Shown here in pieces: positions 1-13,639 of a stretch of DNA of 64,000 bases. Below the pieces are notes generated by a model. The model searched no databases, had not been told where the DNA came from, and saw only the letters and a list, made by a program, of their open reading frames with translations. The stretch is from Hetaerina americana (lineage: Eukaryota > Arthropoda > Insecta > Odonata > Calopterygidae): contig JAKTNV010000018.1 in the NCBI GenBank assembly GCA_022747635.1, positions 5,393,813 through 5,457,812 of the forward strand, in the 5' to 3' direction. Both the position numbers and the translations under genes were made by a program. Position 1 is the stretch's first letter; each line of letters begins with the position of its first letter.

Positions 1-142
1 CGCTCCCTGTAGGGTGTCCTGTGATAGATCTTGTAGCGGATCCTTTTGCGGCCACGCGTCTCGTAGGAGTCGCTCTGAGTGGGTGGGAACAAACTTCGAA
101 GCTCTTCGTCTGCAACCGGAGTCGGCGCCTCGTCTTTTTCCT
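1..142 (-). CDS. Candidate downstream exon of a secreted-protein gene (partial, runs off the window)
   Basis: On the minus strand a strong splice acceptor (pyrimidine-rich, ending TTCTGCCAG) lies just before position 142. From there one frame stays open to the window edge. It starts in phase 1, needing one base from the preceding exon. It encodes an acidic Pro/Glu/Asp-rich stretch (EEKDEAPTPVADEEL) and then a basic stretch (RGRKRIRYKIYHR). The phase matches the donor of the signal-peptide exon at 5251-5336 on the same strand. GC content is clearly above the flanking DNA and the frame resembles no transposon family I know. The exon would continue, or stop, beyond position 1. I do not recognise the family. 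The link to 5251-5336 is inferred from phase, strand and composition. An isolated pseudo-exon cannot be excluded. Confidence 0.4.
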
Positions 143-265
143 CTGGCAGAACAATAGAGGGCCAATTGGTATTCAAGCATGAAACACAAAGCCACGGTGT
201 GAGCATATATATTTTATTATTAATTCAATTAATAAATAATTGTGCAAAATATATGCATATATAAT

Positions 266-2805
<2,540 letters not shown>

Positions 2806-2811
2806 AAGTTG

Positions 2812-3110
2812 TTGTTCATTTTATTCTTCGTTGGTTGCAAAAATGTCCTCTCGAATCTAAATTTTTTGACACCTAATCTCTCAAATTTTACTGGCATGAT
2901 TTCGCCTACCGTAGCATGATAATTCATTCTCAACATCACTCCTTAAGATGGCATTGTCCTTCTCTTTTGGCGAGAGCGTCAACCTTTAATTTAACCTTCG
3001 CTCCATTGAGTGATTCCTAGCCTAGCTGCTCTGATATTTTGGATGCGCTTCAATGCTTATCATAACAACGTTTTACAAATCTAGCTCCTCTATGCAAATA
3101 TAAAATGAAA
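2812..3110 (-). pseudogene. CR1-like LINE 3' fragment (family 2b)
   Basis: The sequence matches the 3' part of the family-2b LINE seen at 51740-53275 and 54655-55570. Shared blocks are the start of the 3' untranslated region (translated as ATVGEIMPVKF) and the minus-strand equivalent of GATTCCTAGCCTAGCTGCTC, which in better copies encodes the C-terminal EQLGWE motif. It directly abuts RTE copy A, so one element inserted beside or into the other. It is 5'-truncated and frameshifted. Confidence 0.7.
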
Positions 3111-3324
3111 GTATGAACGTACGTCTTGAAGCAAGGAAAACGGGATAACCGAGACCGTAAACTTGATTGGCTCAAATTTGAAAAGGAGGTGGGGAAAAAC
3201 AAAGTTACAGGTAATGGGGGTGGGACAGGGAACAAACACGAGGTCACTTGGGTGTGTTTAAAAAGCAGTGACCCGCGTATACCTGAATCAGCTACTAAAT
3301 GGTCAAAATAAATAATAAAAATTA

Positions 3325-3930
3325 ATAAAAACTTACAGCACCTCGATCACAAGGTTGTGTTAAGGAATAACAGCACTCCCGTAAATCGCATTTAGACCCA
3401 CACTCAGAGTTTACAAGGATCTTTCCTATGGCAGTGACCCGCCAGTTACACAGATGAATGCCAAGTAATAATACAGATGTAGCGAAACAGGACGGACCTA
3501 CGTAAATAAGCAATCACTCCGGTGTGTTAGACCTTTTTGAATCGCATTCACGCACACACTCAAGGTTTGCAAGGATCTCTCCTATGTCGGTGACCGCCAA
3601 TCGCACAGATGAATACAAAATAATAAAACAGACGCACGCACGCTTACGCTCGTTCACTCAATCACTCAGGTGTGTTTTTTTCCGAAAACAGTGACCTTTG
3701 CGATTCACAAGTACTCACTCTTCCAAGGTTTACCCGGATCCCTCCTAAGCCACGGACCCGCCAAACATACAGAAGTAACAAACGAAACAGAATGGACGCA
3801 CGTAGACACGCTATCACTCAATGACTCGGGTGTATCAGACCTTTTTGAATCGCACACACTCACTCCTTCGGGGTTTGCAAGGATTCCTCCTATGCCAGGG
3901 ACTCGCCAATCACACAAACAAAAATTAAGG
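3325..3930. repeat. Degenerate tandem repeat, about 150-165 bp units, four copies
   Basis: A block reading roughly GGTTTGCAAGGATCTCTCCTATG...GTGACCGCCAATC recurs near 3407, 3572, 3725 and 3871, each followed by ACACAGATGAAT-like sequence. Spacings are about 165, 153 and 146 bp. A shorter related block (GTGTGTTT...CAGTGACC) lies near 3250. Both strands give short open frames with repeating CDWRV-like peptides on the minus strand, but no long frame. It may be a minisatellite or an eroded tandemly repeated exon. I do not recognise it. Confidence 0.7.
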
Positions 3931-4759
3931 AAGAAGGAATCGGGGATAGTTTTTCTCTAGGCACTTAACCAGGCATAGGTTTTATCTAGGCACTTAACTA
4001 TTAGCGGATACTACTCATTTTTTTAAGGTACTGTAACGAAATGATAGGTTTCTTCGTCGCAAATCAGTACGGCATAGAGTTCAATGTATTGATTGCAAAA
4101 TTTAGGAAACTTGCACTCCACGGCCTCGTTAAATAAAAAATTAAAGAAAAATTCCTGTAGTCGTAATGAGTTGGCACCGATCAACCTAAAAAATAAACTA
4201 TAAAATTGCTGTGATTATTTTTTGGCCAAAGATAATTCCTCAATGGTGAACCAACCACAACCTTTAGACCAGAATGCCCTTCTGTGGTAATTTGATCTTC
4301 TGTAGAATGTTAGTACTTCCTCGCCAGTGACCAGCTACAAATACACTCAGCCCATAAATGGGATCTTTCTCAGGGGTTAAAGGTAGTCCGTTAAGGATGG
4401 CTAGATTTATTAACAGATATACACTATCCGTGACTGTTTGCGGATACATATTCTCCGCCGGGGACCAACACAGAGCTGACACACTCGCGAACTCTCATTA
4501 AAGCATTCAGAGAAGGGGGCCTCACTGCTGGGGGAATATAACTCAAAATTGAGCCACGTCAAAAGATAAACAACGAACAGGGAAGGCGAAAGACGAGGGT
4601 CTGCGTCGGATGCTCGTATTTTGACCGAAAAGTGGCCTTCCTCGGCGACGAACTGAGGTAAGATAGACCACTTGCAACAGAACGTTTTTAGTCTGAAAAC
4701 TACTACAGAAGGATATTCTGGTTGGTCACTGTCCACAAACCATCGCAAAAAATTTAGTT
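3931..4759. other. No gene recognised
   Basis: AT-rich sequence. Minus-strand open stretches at 4264-4482 and 4410-4748 have no recognisable motif. A fair acceptor at about 4528 on the minus strand is discussed among the rejected items. Confidence 0.5.
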
Positions 4760-4908
4760 TTCTTTGTGGGACGAGTGGTGCTAACTGATTACGTCCAATG
4801 AAACAATTTCAGAGTGTAAAAATCATTCGCCTTGATCGGGATTCAAACCCTCATTTCTCGATGCCCGGCCGAGGACTTCAGCCAGTTGAGCTATCAAAAC
4901 ATCCTCTT
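4760..4908 (-). repeat. tRNA-derived SINE, family 1
   Basis: The minus strand contains a tRNA-like head with an A-box-like segment (TAGCTCAACTGGCTGAAG) and a B box (GGGTTTGAATCCC). It is followed by a body (GCGAATGATTTTTACACTCTG) shared with the copies at 4918 and 50130. The acceptor stem does not pair as a functional tRNA would, and the shared non-tRNA body marks it as a SINE. Confidence 0.75.
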
Positions 4909-4917
4909 ACATTTCGA

Positions 4918-5075
4918 AATAGGACGCTTACATCGGTTAAATGGCTGAAGCACTCGGCCAGATATCGAGGGATCCGGGTTCGAATCCCAGCCAAGTCGAA
5001 TGATTTTGATACTCTGCAATAGTCGCATTGAAACGAATATTAGCGGATAACTCCGTTAAAAAAGTTACTTTTGTG
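4918..5075 (+). repeat. tRNA-derived SINE, family 1 (inverted partner)
   Basis: The head reads AATGGCTGAAGCACTCGGCC...GGGTTCGAATCCC. The body reads GTCGAATGATTTTGATACTCTG and then TTAGCGGATAACTCCG, paralleling the opposite-strand copy at 4760-4908 and the copy at 50130-50285. The two copies sit head to head about 10 bp apart. Confidence 0.75.
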
Positions 5076-5250
5076 TTATCTTCCGCAGTTTCTTGGATTT
5101 TATTACTTTATGTCAGTCTCAAATCATTTAAAATTCCTTTCAAATTACTGAAAATTAACTTTCCGCGGATCAATTCGCGAGTCAATGCATTGTTGTTCAT
5201 AAAGGACTGTCTGAGAAGGTGAATATTAAGCAGTTCAATGTACTACTCAC

Positions 5251-5336
5251 CAGGAAGTGGTAATGCGTATATCTCAGGCAGAGCCACCCAAGCCAAGAGC
5301 ACCCCAAGCACCAAGCACCACTTCATCGTTTTAAAT
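5251..5336 (-). CDS. Candidate signal-peptide exon of a secreted-protein gene
   Basis: The minus strand shows a textbook internal exon. A strong acceptor (GTTTCCATTCTTTCCAG) ends at 5337, followed by 10 bases of 5' UTR, ATG at 5326-5324, 25 codons, and a perfect donor (G|GTGAGT at 5250-5245). The peptide begins MKWC, has the hydrophobic core LVLGVLLAWVAL and a likely signal-peptidase site after IYA. The exon ends in phase 1. The next phase-compatible, coding-like exon I see downstream on this strand is 1-142, which would give an acidic-then-basic secreted chain. The intervening 5.1 kb is LINE, SINE and microsatellite. The upstream acceptor implies a 5' non-coding exon further up. The family is not recognised. 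The exon itself is well supported by signals; the gene model is inference. Confidence 0.6.
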
Positions 5337-5459
5337 CTGGAAAGAATGGAAACGTGCCACCAATTGATAGGCACACTTGGCCCAAAATTCACTCAATTTG
5401 AGAGCAAGAAATCAAAGTCCAATGCCGTAAAACTAAAAATAAGTCAATTTTACACTTAA

Positions 5460-6471
5460 TTTACTACTGCAAGTCTAAAAGAGTTTGTGTCCTCAGTATT
5501 TCCGTTAAGTGTGACGAATGATTCCCGAAACATTGATTTTATTATGGAATTGAAATAAAAACACAAAGAGACGTCCTGAGAAATAATCCTTTAAGAGCCA
5601 TGGCTCATCGAAAGGAGATTTCGTCGAGAGTTAAAACGAGCAATGTTTCATTTAATGCCCTTTGACTGTGCTAATGGCGTTAAGTGTGTTTGAAACTTGG
5701 CGAATATTAATAATAATAATAAACATAATAATAATAGCAAAATCACAGTTTGTAAAAGGCAAAATTTATTAAGCCGACAGTGGACATATGAGCAAAAATT
5801 TGGATTTGACAGCATCCCTGAATTCTATTAAAAACCGGTTCAGCTGGACCTTAAGATGGAATCATCGCTGCTTCACCTCGTGTTCTTTGGGCTGAGCAAC
5901 TTCACCTTTCGAATTCGAAGTGTGTGCCTGTGTAAATTGCTTGAAATTAACTTCCGAAAGCTATGCTGTAGTTTGAATTTGGAATCGCCATATGACTGCC
6001 CGGTCCGAGTAACCGATCAACTTCTGACGCTGCCATCCGAGGTCCCAGCTTTTTATACCCGCCCTAAATTTCGCCGTTGGCTTCAGGAAGGGCTCTATTG
6101 ATAAGGGCAGACCAAAAAGCCGTCTCACATTTCTGCAGAGAAAGCATTTTACGATGTTCAGAAAATTCAGGGAATAATCGCCCGACTTAATCACACCCTT
6201 ATCGAACTCGTGGACGGTCGTGGAAGGGTAAGGTCATTTTTGCGGAGATATTAGCAGCGGTCAACTCGCAGTCGGCGTGGGAATCCTGGAAAATCTTAAA
6301 TAAATGTACTGATACACGCGGCAAAACCTTAAGGGGCTTTAGCCAGGTCCAAAGGAGTAGGGCTGGGCAAATATTCATCCGGAGATGAACAAAATCATTG
6401 AGCCGAGGGACAGCCGTGAAAATAAATAAGCTAGGATCAAGCAATGATATTTTTCTTAAAAAAGATGAAAT
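5460..6471. other. No gene recognised
   Basis: AT-rich sequence with a small degenerate ATA-repeat patch near 5706-5740. Only short chance open frames are present. Confidence 0.5.
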
Positions 6472-7135
6472 TTTTGCAACCTACGCTACGTTATACACGT
6501 AAAATGCACCCACTGAAATGGGTACACCTGCAGATAAATTTAGCCTTTGGGAAGCAGAAGAATCAACTATTCATGAGTCTCGTAGAAAGAAATAACAGTG
6601 CCTGCATTTTGTCTCACGCTGAAATATCGTATTTAATCTAATGTATACCATGTTTGAAATGTGATTTCTATGATCGGGTTTACTCAATTAACTTCAAGAC
6701 GCGAGTCATCGGGAATATCAATAGTATTAATTAGAAATTCTCTTTTTCTTGATAGAATAGTGTATGTTGAAGAAAATTCACCAAAACAAGGTCATGAATT
6801 TGAAGATCCGTCGGCGATGTCAATAAATCGCCATAGATTCGGCAATGTACGGTGATAGGCAGTACTAATCAGTCAAAACGAGGGCGCGAAGACGTAGGTT
6901 GGCCGAAAAACACCTTTGAATATTGAACTAATGTACAGAAGTTGATCAATGGTCTTTGGAGCGCGCGGCCCATATATCTTGTCCCTCCCTTATTGCTGTG
7001 CCATATCCTCGCGTTGGATAACGCGCCGGTGTAAATTAGTTAGAACTCAACAAAAATCATAATTTAGGGATGAAGGCATTTCTTAGCCTCGCTTAACATA
7101 ACCAAAAAATAAAACCACAAATACCACAGGAAAGT
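6472..7135. repeat. Unclassified dispersed repeat, copy 1
   Basis: From TTTTTGCAACCTACGCTACG to CCACAGGAAAG the sequence is closely matched by 11784-12375, with a deletion in each copy. Shared blocks include CGCTGAAATATCGTATTTAA, GACGCGAGTCATCGGGAATA and GGTCTTTGGAGCGCG. No terminal inverted repeats, LTRs or known protein motifs are visible. The minus-strand frame (CRIYGD..SPTDLQIHD) is partly open in both copies, so an eroded coding exon is possible. Confidence 0.8.
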
Positions 7136-7296
7136 AATCTAAAAAAATCCCTCCTCTATCCTGCATACACCCCTGCTCCAACCTTCATTTCGTCGAACAC
7201 CCTCGCCCTTTCTATTAACTACTCTTTTATCACATCCATTACGTTTCCCCCTCTTATTTTCCGAAAGATTTTAACATTCCATCATCCATTTTGCAA

Positions 7297-7492
7297 TATG
7301 TATACACCCACATATATAGATGTAGATGTATATGCATATGTATGCATATACAGGTATATAAAAAATATATGTATATACATATATATACATATAAATATAT
7401 ATACATACATATATATATACATATATATAATATATATACATATATATACATATATATAATTATATATACATATAAATATATATATACACACA
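7297..7492. repeat. Complex TA/TACA microsatellite
   Basis: Interrupted runs of TATA, TACATA and TATATG span about 200 bp. The overlapping Tyr/Ile-rich open frames are low-complexity artefacts. Confidence 0.9.
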
Positions 7493-7601
7493 ATGTATGT
7501 GAAGTTAACACTAGTGGACAAAGACAAAAACACATGACTACACAAAAAAGAAAAGAAACAGTATATTTCGAATTTTGGTAGTCCAAGCAAGTTTTAACTA
7601 C

Positions 7602-7625
7602 TATATATATATATATTTTTTTTTT
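7602..7625. repeat. Short (TA)n plus T-run at the 3' tail of an RTE LINE
   Basis: TATATATATATATA followed by a run of T lies exactly against the LINE tail sequence AAGGTAATCTACCGGTTAAG. This is the same arrangement as at 268-489. Confidence 0.8.
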
Positions 7626-10590
7626 AAGGTAATCTACCGGTTAAGGTAGGTTTTTCGATGGACACAACTACCAAACAAATATTTTGTGACTACTAACAAA
7701 ACACAACCCTAAATTCTACTCTACACCAGGTCCCTCTTCATCTCTGAGTACTTTCTTCCGCCCTTCATCCCGTCCAACATCCCTATCCTGTTCCTTCCCT
7801 TTCCTCTTTTGCCCAACATTCTACCCTCTATCACAGTCTTCAACATCCCACTACCGGTCAACACCCCCTTCATCCACTTTTCCTGCCTCCATAGGATTGC
7901 TCCCAACAAACCCCTCTCTTCACCCACCATACCAAGTACTTCCTCATTTGTTTTCTTCTCGGTCCATTTCACCTTCTCCATTCTTCTCCACACCCACATT
8001 TCAAAAGCCTCCAGTCTACGTCTATCCTCCTGCTTCAATGACCACGTTTCCGCGCCGCACATATCTACGCTCCATATCAAAGTTTTTACGAGTCTTTTCT
8101 TAACATCCTTACTCAAAGTCCCCGTCATCAACTCCCTCCTCCTTGTGAAAGCCTCTTTGCCTAGCGCAATTCTTCTCCTTACGTCCCTACTACTTTGACC
8201 GTGTTGGTCCAAAACACTACCGAGATACGTAAACTGTTCTACCTGCTCTAGTTTTTGCCCTCTTACTTTAATGTTAAGATTAGCCTTTTTCTTTCTAGAA
8301 AATCGCATAACCTTTGTTTTATTAATGTTGATTCTCATCCCATACCTGTCGCACTGAATTTCCAATTCACTCAGCAATGCTTGCAGCCCCTTGGCTGACT
8401 GACAAACTAATGCTTGGTCATCAGCAAACCTAACTGATTTTACGAATTCCCCGCCCACTATCATTTCTACCTATAGTTCTTCCCATGCCTCTTTGATCAT
8501 TTCCTCTGCATACAGGTTGAACAGCAACGGTGATAATGGGCAACCCTGCCTTACACCCCTTCCTAACACTGCCCATCCTGACTCCCCGTTCCCCACCCGC
8601 ACCTGAGCAGTCTGAGACATGTACAGGTTGCGGATTAGTCTCCTTTCCCTCCAATCTATTCCTATTATCTGCAACATACTCATTAGTTTTTCCCAATTCA
8701 CTCTATCAAACGCTTTTTCGAAATCTACGAAACAGCAAATACCTCCTGGTTGTGTTCTATATTCCTCTCGATTAATAATCTCATTACTGCAATGGCATCA
8801 CGCGTACCTCTCCCCTTCCTAAACCCAAACTGATCATCCCCTAAGTAATCATTTGCCCTACTCTCTATCCTTTTGTTTATGATCCTGAGAACAACTTTAG
8901 CTGCGTGGGATATCAAACTAATTGTCCTATAGTCCTCACATGACGTGGCCTTTACCTTTTTCGGAATCGGAACTAAAACTGCTCTCACAAAGTCTTCCGG
9001 CCAGATTCCCTCCTCATAAATGCTACGGATCAGCCCATATAGCCTCTTCCTCCCACATTTTCCTAAGCATTTTAAAAGTTCCACGGGAATGTTATCTACC
9101 CCCACGGCCTTATTTAGTTTCATCTCCCTTAATGCCCTTTCTATCTCATTGTCTAGTATGCCTGGACCTAAGCTGTCTTCCTCTACGTCATTTTCTTTTT
9201 CAATGTCTAACTGTGTTGGTCTGAGTTCTTTACTATACAGTTCTTCTATATACTCCTTCCATCTCTCTTGGATCTTTCCTGCGTCAACTATTACCTTACC
9301 CGCCTTATCTCTAACTATTAGCATAGCTCTTCCTTTCTTACTTCCCGATAACGATTTAACTTTGCTGTACAGCGCACCGATTTCACCCTTCCTCTGGAGA
9401 CTTTCCATATCCTCGCACTGCGTCTTCCACCATGCGTCTTTTGCCTTATTTGTTGCCCGCCTCAATTTATTGTTCAATTCTTTGTACTTCATTTTGCCTA
9501 ATTCTGTATTTATATTCTTCCATTTTCGCCGCTCATCCATCTTTGTAATCATCTCATCCGTGATCCATGGTTTCCTAAGCCTTTTAGCGTTAACGGTTCC
9601 AATAGTGTCTTTTGCGGCTTTAGACAACCCTTTTTTGATCATTTCCCATTTTTCTTCGATAGTAATAAGCCCTTTACCATCCTCCATGATTTTCTCTACC
9701 GCCTGTTTGTATTCCTTCCTTTTCAACCCATTTAATGCTTCTACATTCCATTTTCTAACTCGCCGCCCCTGCCTTATCTTTTTGAAACGTACGCTACATT
9801 TCATAACAACTAAATTGTGGTCTGAGTCCGCATCCGCTCCCGGAAAGCTGTGGGAATTTATCACACTATTCCTAAACCTGTGTCTAACCAGGATATAATC
9901 TAGCTGATATCTTCCTGAGTCACCTGGCATTTTCCATGTATACCTGCGTCTTTTGTGGTGTCTAAACCAAGTGTTGGTGATGACTAACCCCTGTCTCCTG
10001 CAGAACTCAACTGCTTTCTCCCCGCGGTCATTCCTCGTGCCCAAACCGTAGTCGCCCACCTCATCACCATCTCTTCCTTCGCCTACCGTCGCATTCCAAT
10101 CCCCCATCACTATCAAATGTTTCCCTGCAGGAACACACGCGATCATGTCCCCTAACTGATCGTATATCTTATCGACCTCTTCTTCCTTATGGTTGCTCGG
10201 TGGCATGTATACCTGAATAATAACTAAGTTCGTCGGTTCTGCTTTTATCTCCACTAGTAGTATTCTATCCGTTACCTGCTCTATGTTGACTACGCTTCTT
10301 ACTACCTCTTCATTTAATAGTATGGCAACCCCTCGTTGGCTCTCGTCCCCACCGCTGTATATTATTCTATACTTATCACTCCAGTAATCCCCGCTATCTT
10401 TCCATCTCACCTCGCATAGACCTAAAATATCTATATTTCCCCTTTCCATCTCTCGCTTAACATTCTCCAATTTCCCTGTCCTCATCATTGTCCTAACATT
10501 CCACGTTCCTATTCTAACTAATTTTGTCTTCTTCTCCTGCGTCTTCTGTCCTGCTGCTGCTGGTTTTCCCTGGATGGAAAAATATGATGG
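7626..10590 (-). pseudogene. RTE/BovB-like LINE, copy B, nearly full-length, two disabling lesions
   Basis: One minus-strand coding region carries an AP-type endonuclease and a reverse transcriptase. The endonuclease (about 10520-9790) shows GTWNVRTM, GDWNATVGEG, YQLDYILV and SDHNLVVMKC. RT shows EDYRTISLISHA, FVDFEKAFDRV, GVRQGCPLSPLLFNLY and the catalytic FADD near 8415. The C-terminal region contains RRRLEAFEMWVWRRMEKVKW. A one-base deletion near 8733 (AAACAGCAAA where copy F has AAACAGGCAAA) breaks the frame inside the FVDFEKAF motif. A TAG at 8471-8473 replaces the GAG of other copies. Otherwise the frame is open for almost 3 kb. The frame continues artificially upstream into (AT)n and a mariner relic, so the element's 5' boundary is near 10590. 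It needed target-primed reverse transcription; this copy is dead but young. Confidence 0.88.
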
Positions 10591-10595
10591 ACAAT

Positions 10596-10597
<2 letters not shown>

Positions 10598-10660
<63 letters not shown>
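10598..10660. repeat. (AT)n microsatellite at the 5' boundary of RTE copy B
   Basis: A perfect AT repeat of about 31 units lies between the LINE 5' end and the mariner relic. Confidence 0.95.
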
Positions 10661-10663
<3 letters not shown>

Positions 10664-10689
10664 GTTATATATGTAAATGTTAGATGCTG

Positions 10690-11400
10690 TGTAGATGTTA
10701 TGCACACACGGCTTTTTATACACCGCCACTGTATTTGTTGAGCATTTATAGGAACATCTTTTTGAGCTTTTGTCAAATTATGCATGATCCAACGCCAACA
10801 AATTTTTTTCACAGCTAAATGTTCATGCAATATCTCTTATTGATGCTCGCCACACTAATCCACAAGAATGCCTCAATCTCACGTTAAGTCATGTGACGAT
10901 CTTCCTTTAATAGTTTTGCTCTAGTAGAACCAGTACTTTTGTTCTAGTATTCTGTTCAAGAACTAGTATCCGGTACTAGTTCTTGCACAGCATCAATGTT
11001 TTTTGGCACATTGGTTTTGGACGACCTTCCCGCGTTTCGTCGCTGAGCGAACGGCGGCCATGATGGAATTCGTTAAACCTGCGTTTCACAGTGGCAAATG
11101 ATGGAGTTTCATCGCCAAAAGTGGAAGTAAGTTGATCAATGCACTCCTTTCTTGATAACCCACATCAAAAGACGTAAAAAATCATCGCACGAATGCGTTC
11201 ACTGGTTAACTCCTCTTTTTCGCTGAGACAAAATTTTCGATTCACTGTAAACAACATAAGTTATGATCAAACGACAAAACGTTCTGAAAAAGGTTAGCGT
11301 GAAAAGGGTCAAACCTTCCAATGGAAACGTCACATCGCGCCTATGGCTCTCAGTGCTGTCTAGGTTCAAAAAATAAATAGCAACCGACGTGTTTTTTTAT
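10690..11400 (-). pseudogene. Mariner-family transposase relic (N-terminal half)
   Basis: Minus-strand fragments read TSERIRAMIFYVF, then ECIDQLTSTFGDETPSFATV and FNEFHHGRRSLSDETREGRP. These are typical of the helix-turn-helix half of mariner/SETMAR-like transposases. Downstream, at 10830-10720, is LAVKKICWRWIMHNLTKAQK, the linker before the catalytic domain. The catalytic DDD region is absent; RTE copy B lies where it would continue. A 12-bp-arm hairpin at 10957-10985 interrupts the sequence. Confidence 0.75.
10957..10985. repeat. Small perfect hairpin (12-bp arms, 5-nt loop)
   Basis: CAAGAACTAGTA and TACTAGTTCTTG are exact reverse complements separated by TCCGG, inside a mariner relic. Confidence 0.85.
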
Positions 11401-11783
11401 AGATTTCTTTGATATTAAACTTATAATATCTTCAGAAGCTTTTAATAAAATGGAAGTTAATACTCATTAAATGATTTCCTCCGGCCGTTTTCATCTCCGA
11501 TATAATCGTCATATGTTTTCATTATAAAATCTTTTACCAAATTTTTTTAAAACTCTTTGAGTCTTTCTGAAGGGGCATCCATCCATTCCCACGGTTCTTG
11601 TAGTTTTCATATTTAAAAAAATTAAATTTTTGCCTTGTAATCAATTTTACTGACTCCAGATATTTCGATTTCGATATTTCCCTCCTTGTTCAAATATGCC
11701 GATTAGATGTCTTATCGGGATAGTTTATCTACGCATTTTCTCCAGTGCTACTATTCCTCTGTGGTTATTACATGTAATGTAAT

Positions 11784-12375
11784 TTTTGCAACCTACGCTA
11801 TGTTATACACGTAAAATGCACCCGCTGAAATGGGTACATCTGGGGCAAAATTTTGTTTGCATTTTGTCTCACGCTGAAATATCGTATTTAATGCAATGTA
11901 TACCATGTTTGAAATGTGCTTTCTATGATCGGGTTTACTCTATTAACTTCAAGACGCGAGTCATCGGGAATATCAATAGTATTAATTAGAAATTCTCTTT
12001 TTCTTGATAGAATAGTGTATGTTGAAGAAAATTCACCGAAAGCAATGTCATGAATTTGAAGATCCGTCGGCGATGCCAAGAAATCGCCATAGATTCGGCA
12101 ATGTACGGTGACAGGCAATACTAATCAGTCAAAATGAGGGCGCGAAGACGTAGGTTGGCCGGAAAACTAATGTACAGAAGTTGATGGAGGGTCTTTGGAG
12201 CGCGTGGCCCATATATCGTGTCTCTCCCTTATTGCTGTGCCATATCCCCGCGTTGGATAACACGCAGGTGTAAATTAGTTAGAACTCAACAAAAATCATA
12301 ATTTAGGGATGAAGGCATTTCTTAGCCTCGCTTAACAAACCACAGAATTTGCACCTCACACACCACAGGTAAATA
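11784..12375. repeat. Unclassified dispersed repeat, copy 2
   Basis: This is the partner of 6472-7135 in the same orientation. It lacks the segment around 6541-6597 of copy 1 and a short piece near 6910. The two copies flank RTE copy B and the mariner relic. Confidence 0.8.
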
Positions 12376-12385
12376 AATAAGGCCG

Positions 12386-12420
12386 GCCGGGTCAGGCCAG
12401 ATACTTTTGGGACCACCCCC
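12386..12420. mobile_element. Probable isolated mariner end
   Basis: GGCCAGATACTTTTGGGACC followed by ACCCCCGTAG resembles the right terminal repeat of the mariner at 37916-39192 (CGGGTACTTCTGGGACCGCC...TTGTA). No partner end or transposase is seen next to it. Confidence 0.35.
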
Positions 12421-13300
12421 GTAGCTAGCGTATTTCAAAAAACGCTGTTTATTGATTAATATTTCATTGATTTCGATATCCTTCCTGTTTTCCTGCGTCG
12501 CGTTCTCGTTTATCCTCATTTACGTGTTTCCGTCATCCAAATCTTTCCAATTTCGCTGTCCATCCATCTCATCCGAGCTAAAGATTCTTCTTTCTTCCAT
12601 TTTCTCATACTTTATTCCTTTTCTTTTTGACTCTCCTGGATTTGACGTTACACATCATGAGTGATTAATTACCCCATTGCACATCGCCTCCAAGTAATAG
12701 TGTAAATGATATCACCTTTTTATCTTTCGGCATTTTACGCTTGTACCAACATGCCTAGTGATATCAAAATTAGGCGTTCTTTCCAATCGAGTCATTTTTC
12801 GTGCTAAACTCATTCTTTTTTCTCCACGGAAATTACAATGATCGTTCCTAAAATGCCTTAACTGTAGCCTATACTTCAACCTCAAATGTACTAAATTCCT
12901 TGTTGGGCTTAAGGGAAATTAAAAAAAAAGAGATAAATTTAGTTAAAAAATTGGAGAGAAATAATTGAGAGAAATCTAAAAATTAAGGCAGAGGTTTCGG
13001 AAATGTCCCTGTGAGATTGACCATTACAATTTACATTATTTTTGCCTTTATCTTTTAAGTCGCATTTCAAATGTCTTCCCCTCTCCTAAAGTACTCAAGA
13101 CAACTCATTTGCTCCTTACTCTTATTTAATTAACCGACTCGAGTTAATTTTATTGCGCAATGCTATCTGTTGTTATCATAATTTCCGTATTCACGAGATT
13201 AAAAAAACCATTAAGAGAAATAAAATTAAATGAGGCCCCGTAAACTTACCAGATCTGTCCGATAAATACGAGAACCGAGGCCAATAAAATTGTATTTGTC
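12421..13300. other. No gene recognised
   Basis: AT-rich sequence with no convincing coding frame, structural RNA or repeat end. Confidence 0.5.
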
Positions 13301-13391
13301 CTTAGGCAACTAGCGCCGCTAGTGGGTGGGGCTATAGTCCGCGTCATGGCCATCAGATTGCACCAGTTCGCGTATTAATTGCACAGACCAT
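13301..13391. repeat. Three-copy unknown repeat R1, copy 1 (partial)
   Basis: CTTAGGCAACTAGCGCCGCT through GCGTATTAATTGCACAGACC matches 33709-33840 and 41785-41940. The core CTAGCGCCGCTAG is a palindrome about a single central base. No known family is recognised. Confidence 0.75.
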
Positions 13392-13639
13392 TTTATAATA
13401 TCATTCACACACAGCAGTAGCGCCAATTTACAGTGAAAAATATTTAAAAAAACATGACAGAGGGCGAAATACGTTAACCACAGTGCAATAAACAAGGAGA
13501 GCTGAAACGTTGACAGAGGAAATATTTAATTTGTAGACAGAAGGGATGAAGCTTGGGGGGTGAAAATGCCACATGAAAAATAAAAAGGATGGAAAGTATG
13601 AGGGAGTGAATTGAGGAGGGAGGAGAGGTGAAATTAAGG

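Noticed and set aside
4434..4527. Alternative phase-compatible exon for the first secreted-gene candidate (minus strand, acceptor TATATTCCCCCAG)
   Set aside because: It would add about 30 residues of unremarkable composition and stop. The exon at 1-142 has better composition and a stronger acceptor. It cannot be fully excluded without RNA data.
7254..7590. Tyr/Ile/Cys-rich frames on both strands
   Set aside because: They are translations of a TA/TACA microsatellite.
8725..10830. A single 701-codon protein
   Set aside because: Its first ~85 codons come from a mariner relic and an (AT)n repeat read through into the LINE. The real element starts near 10590.
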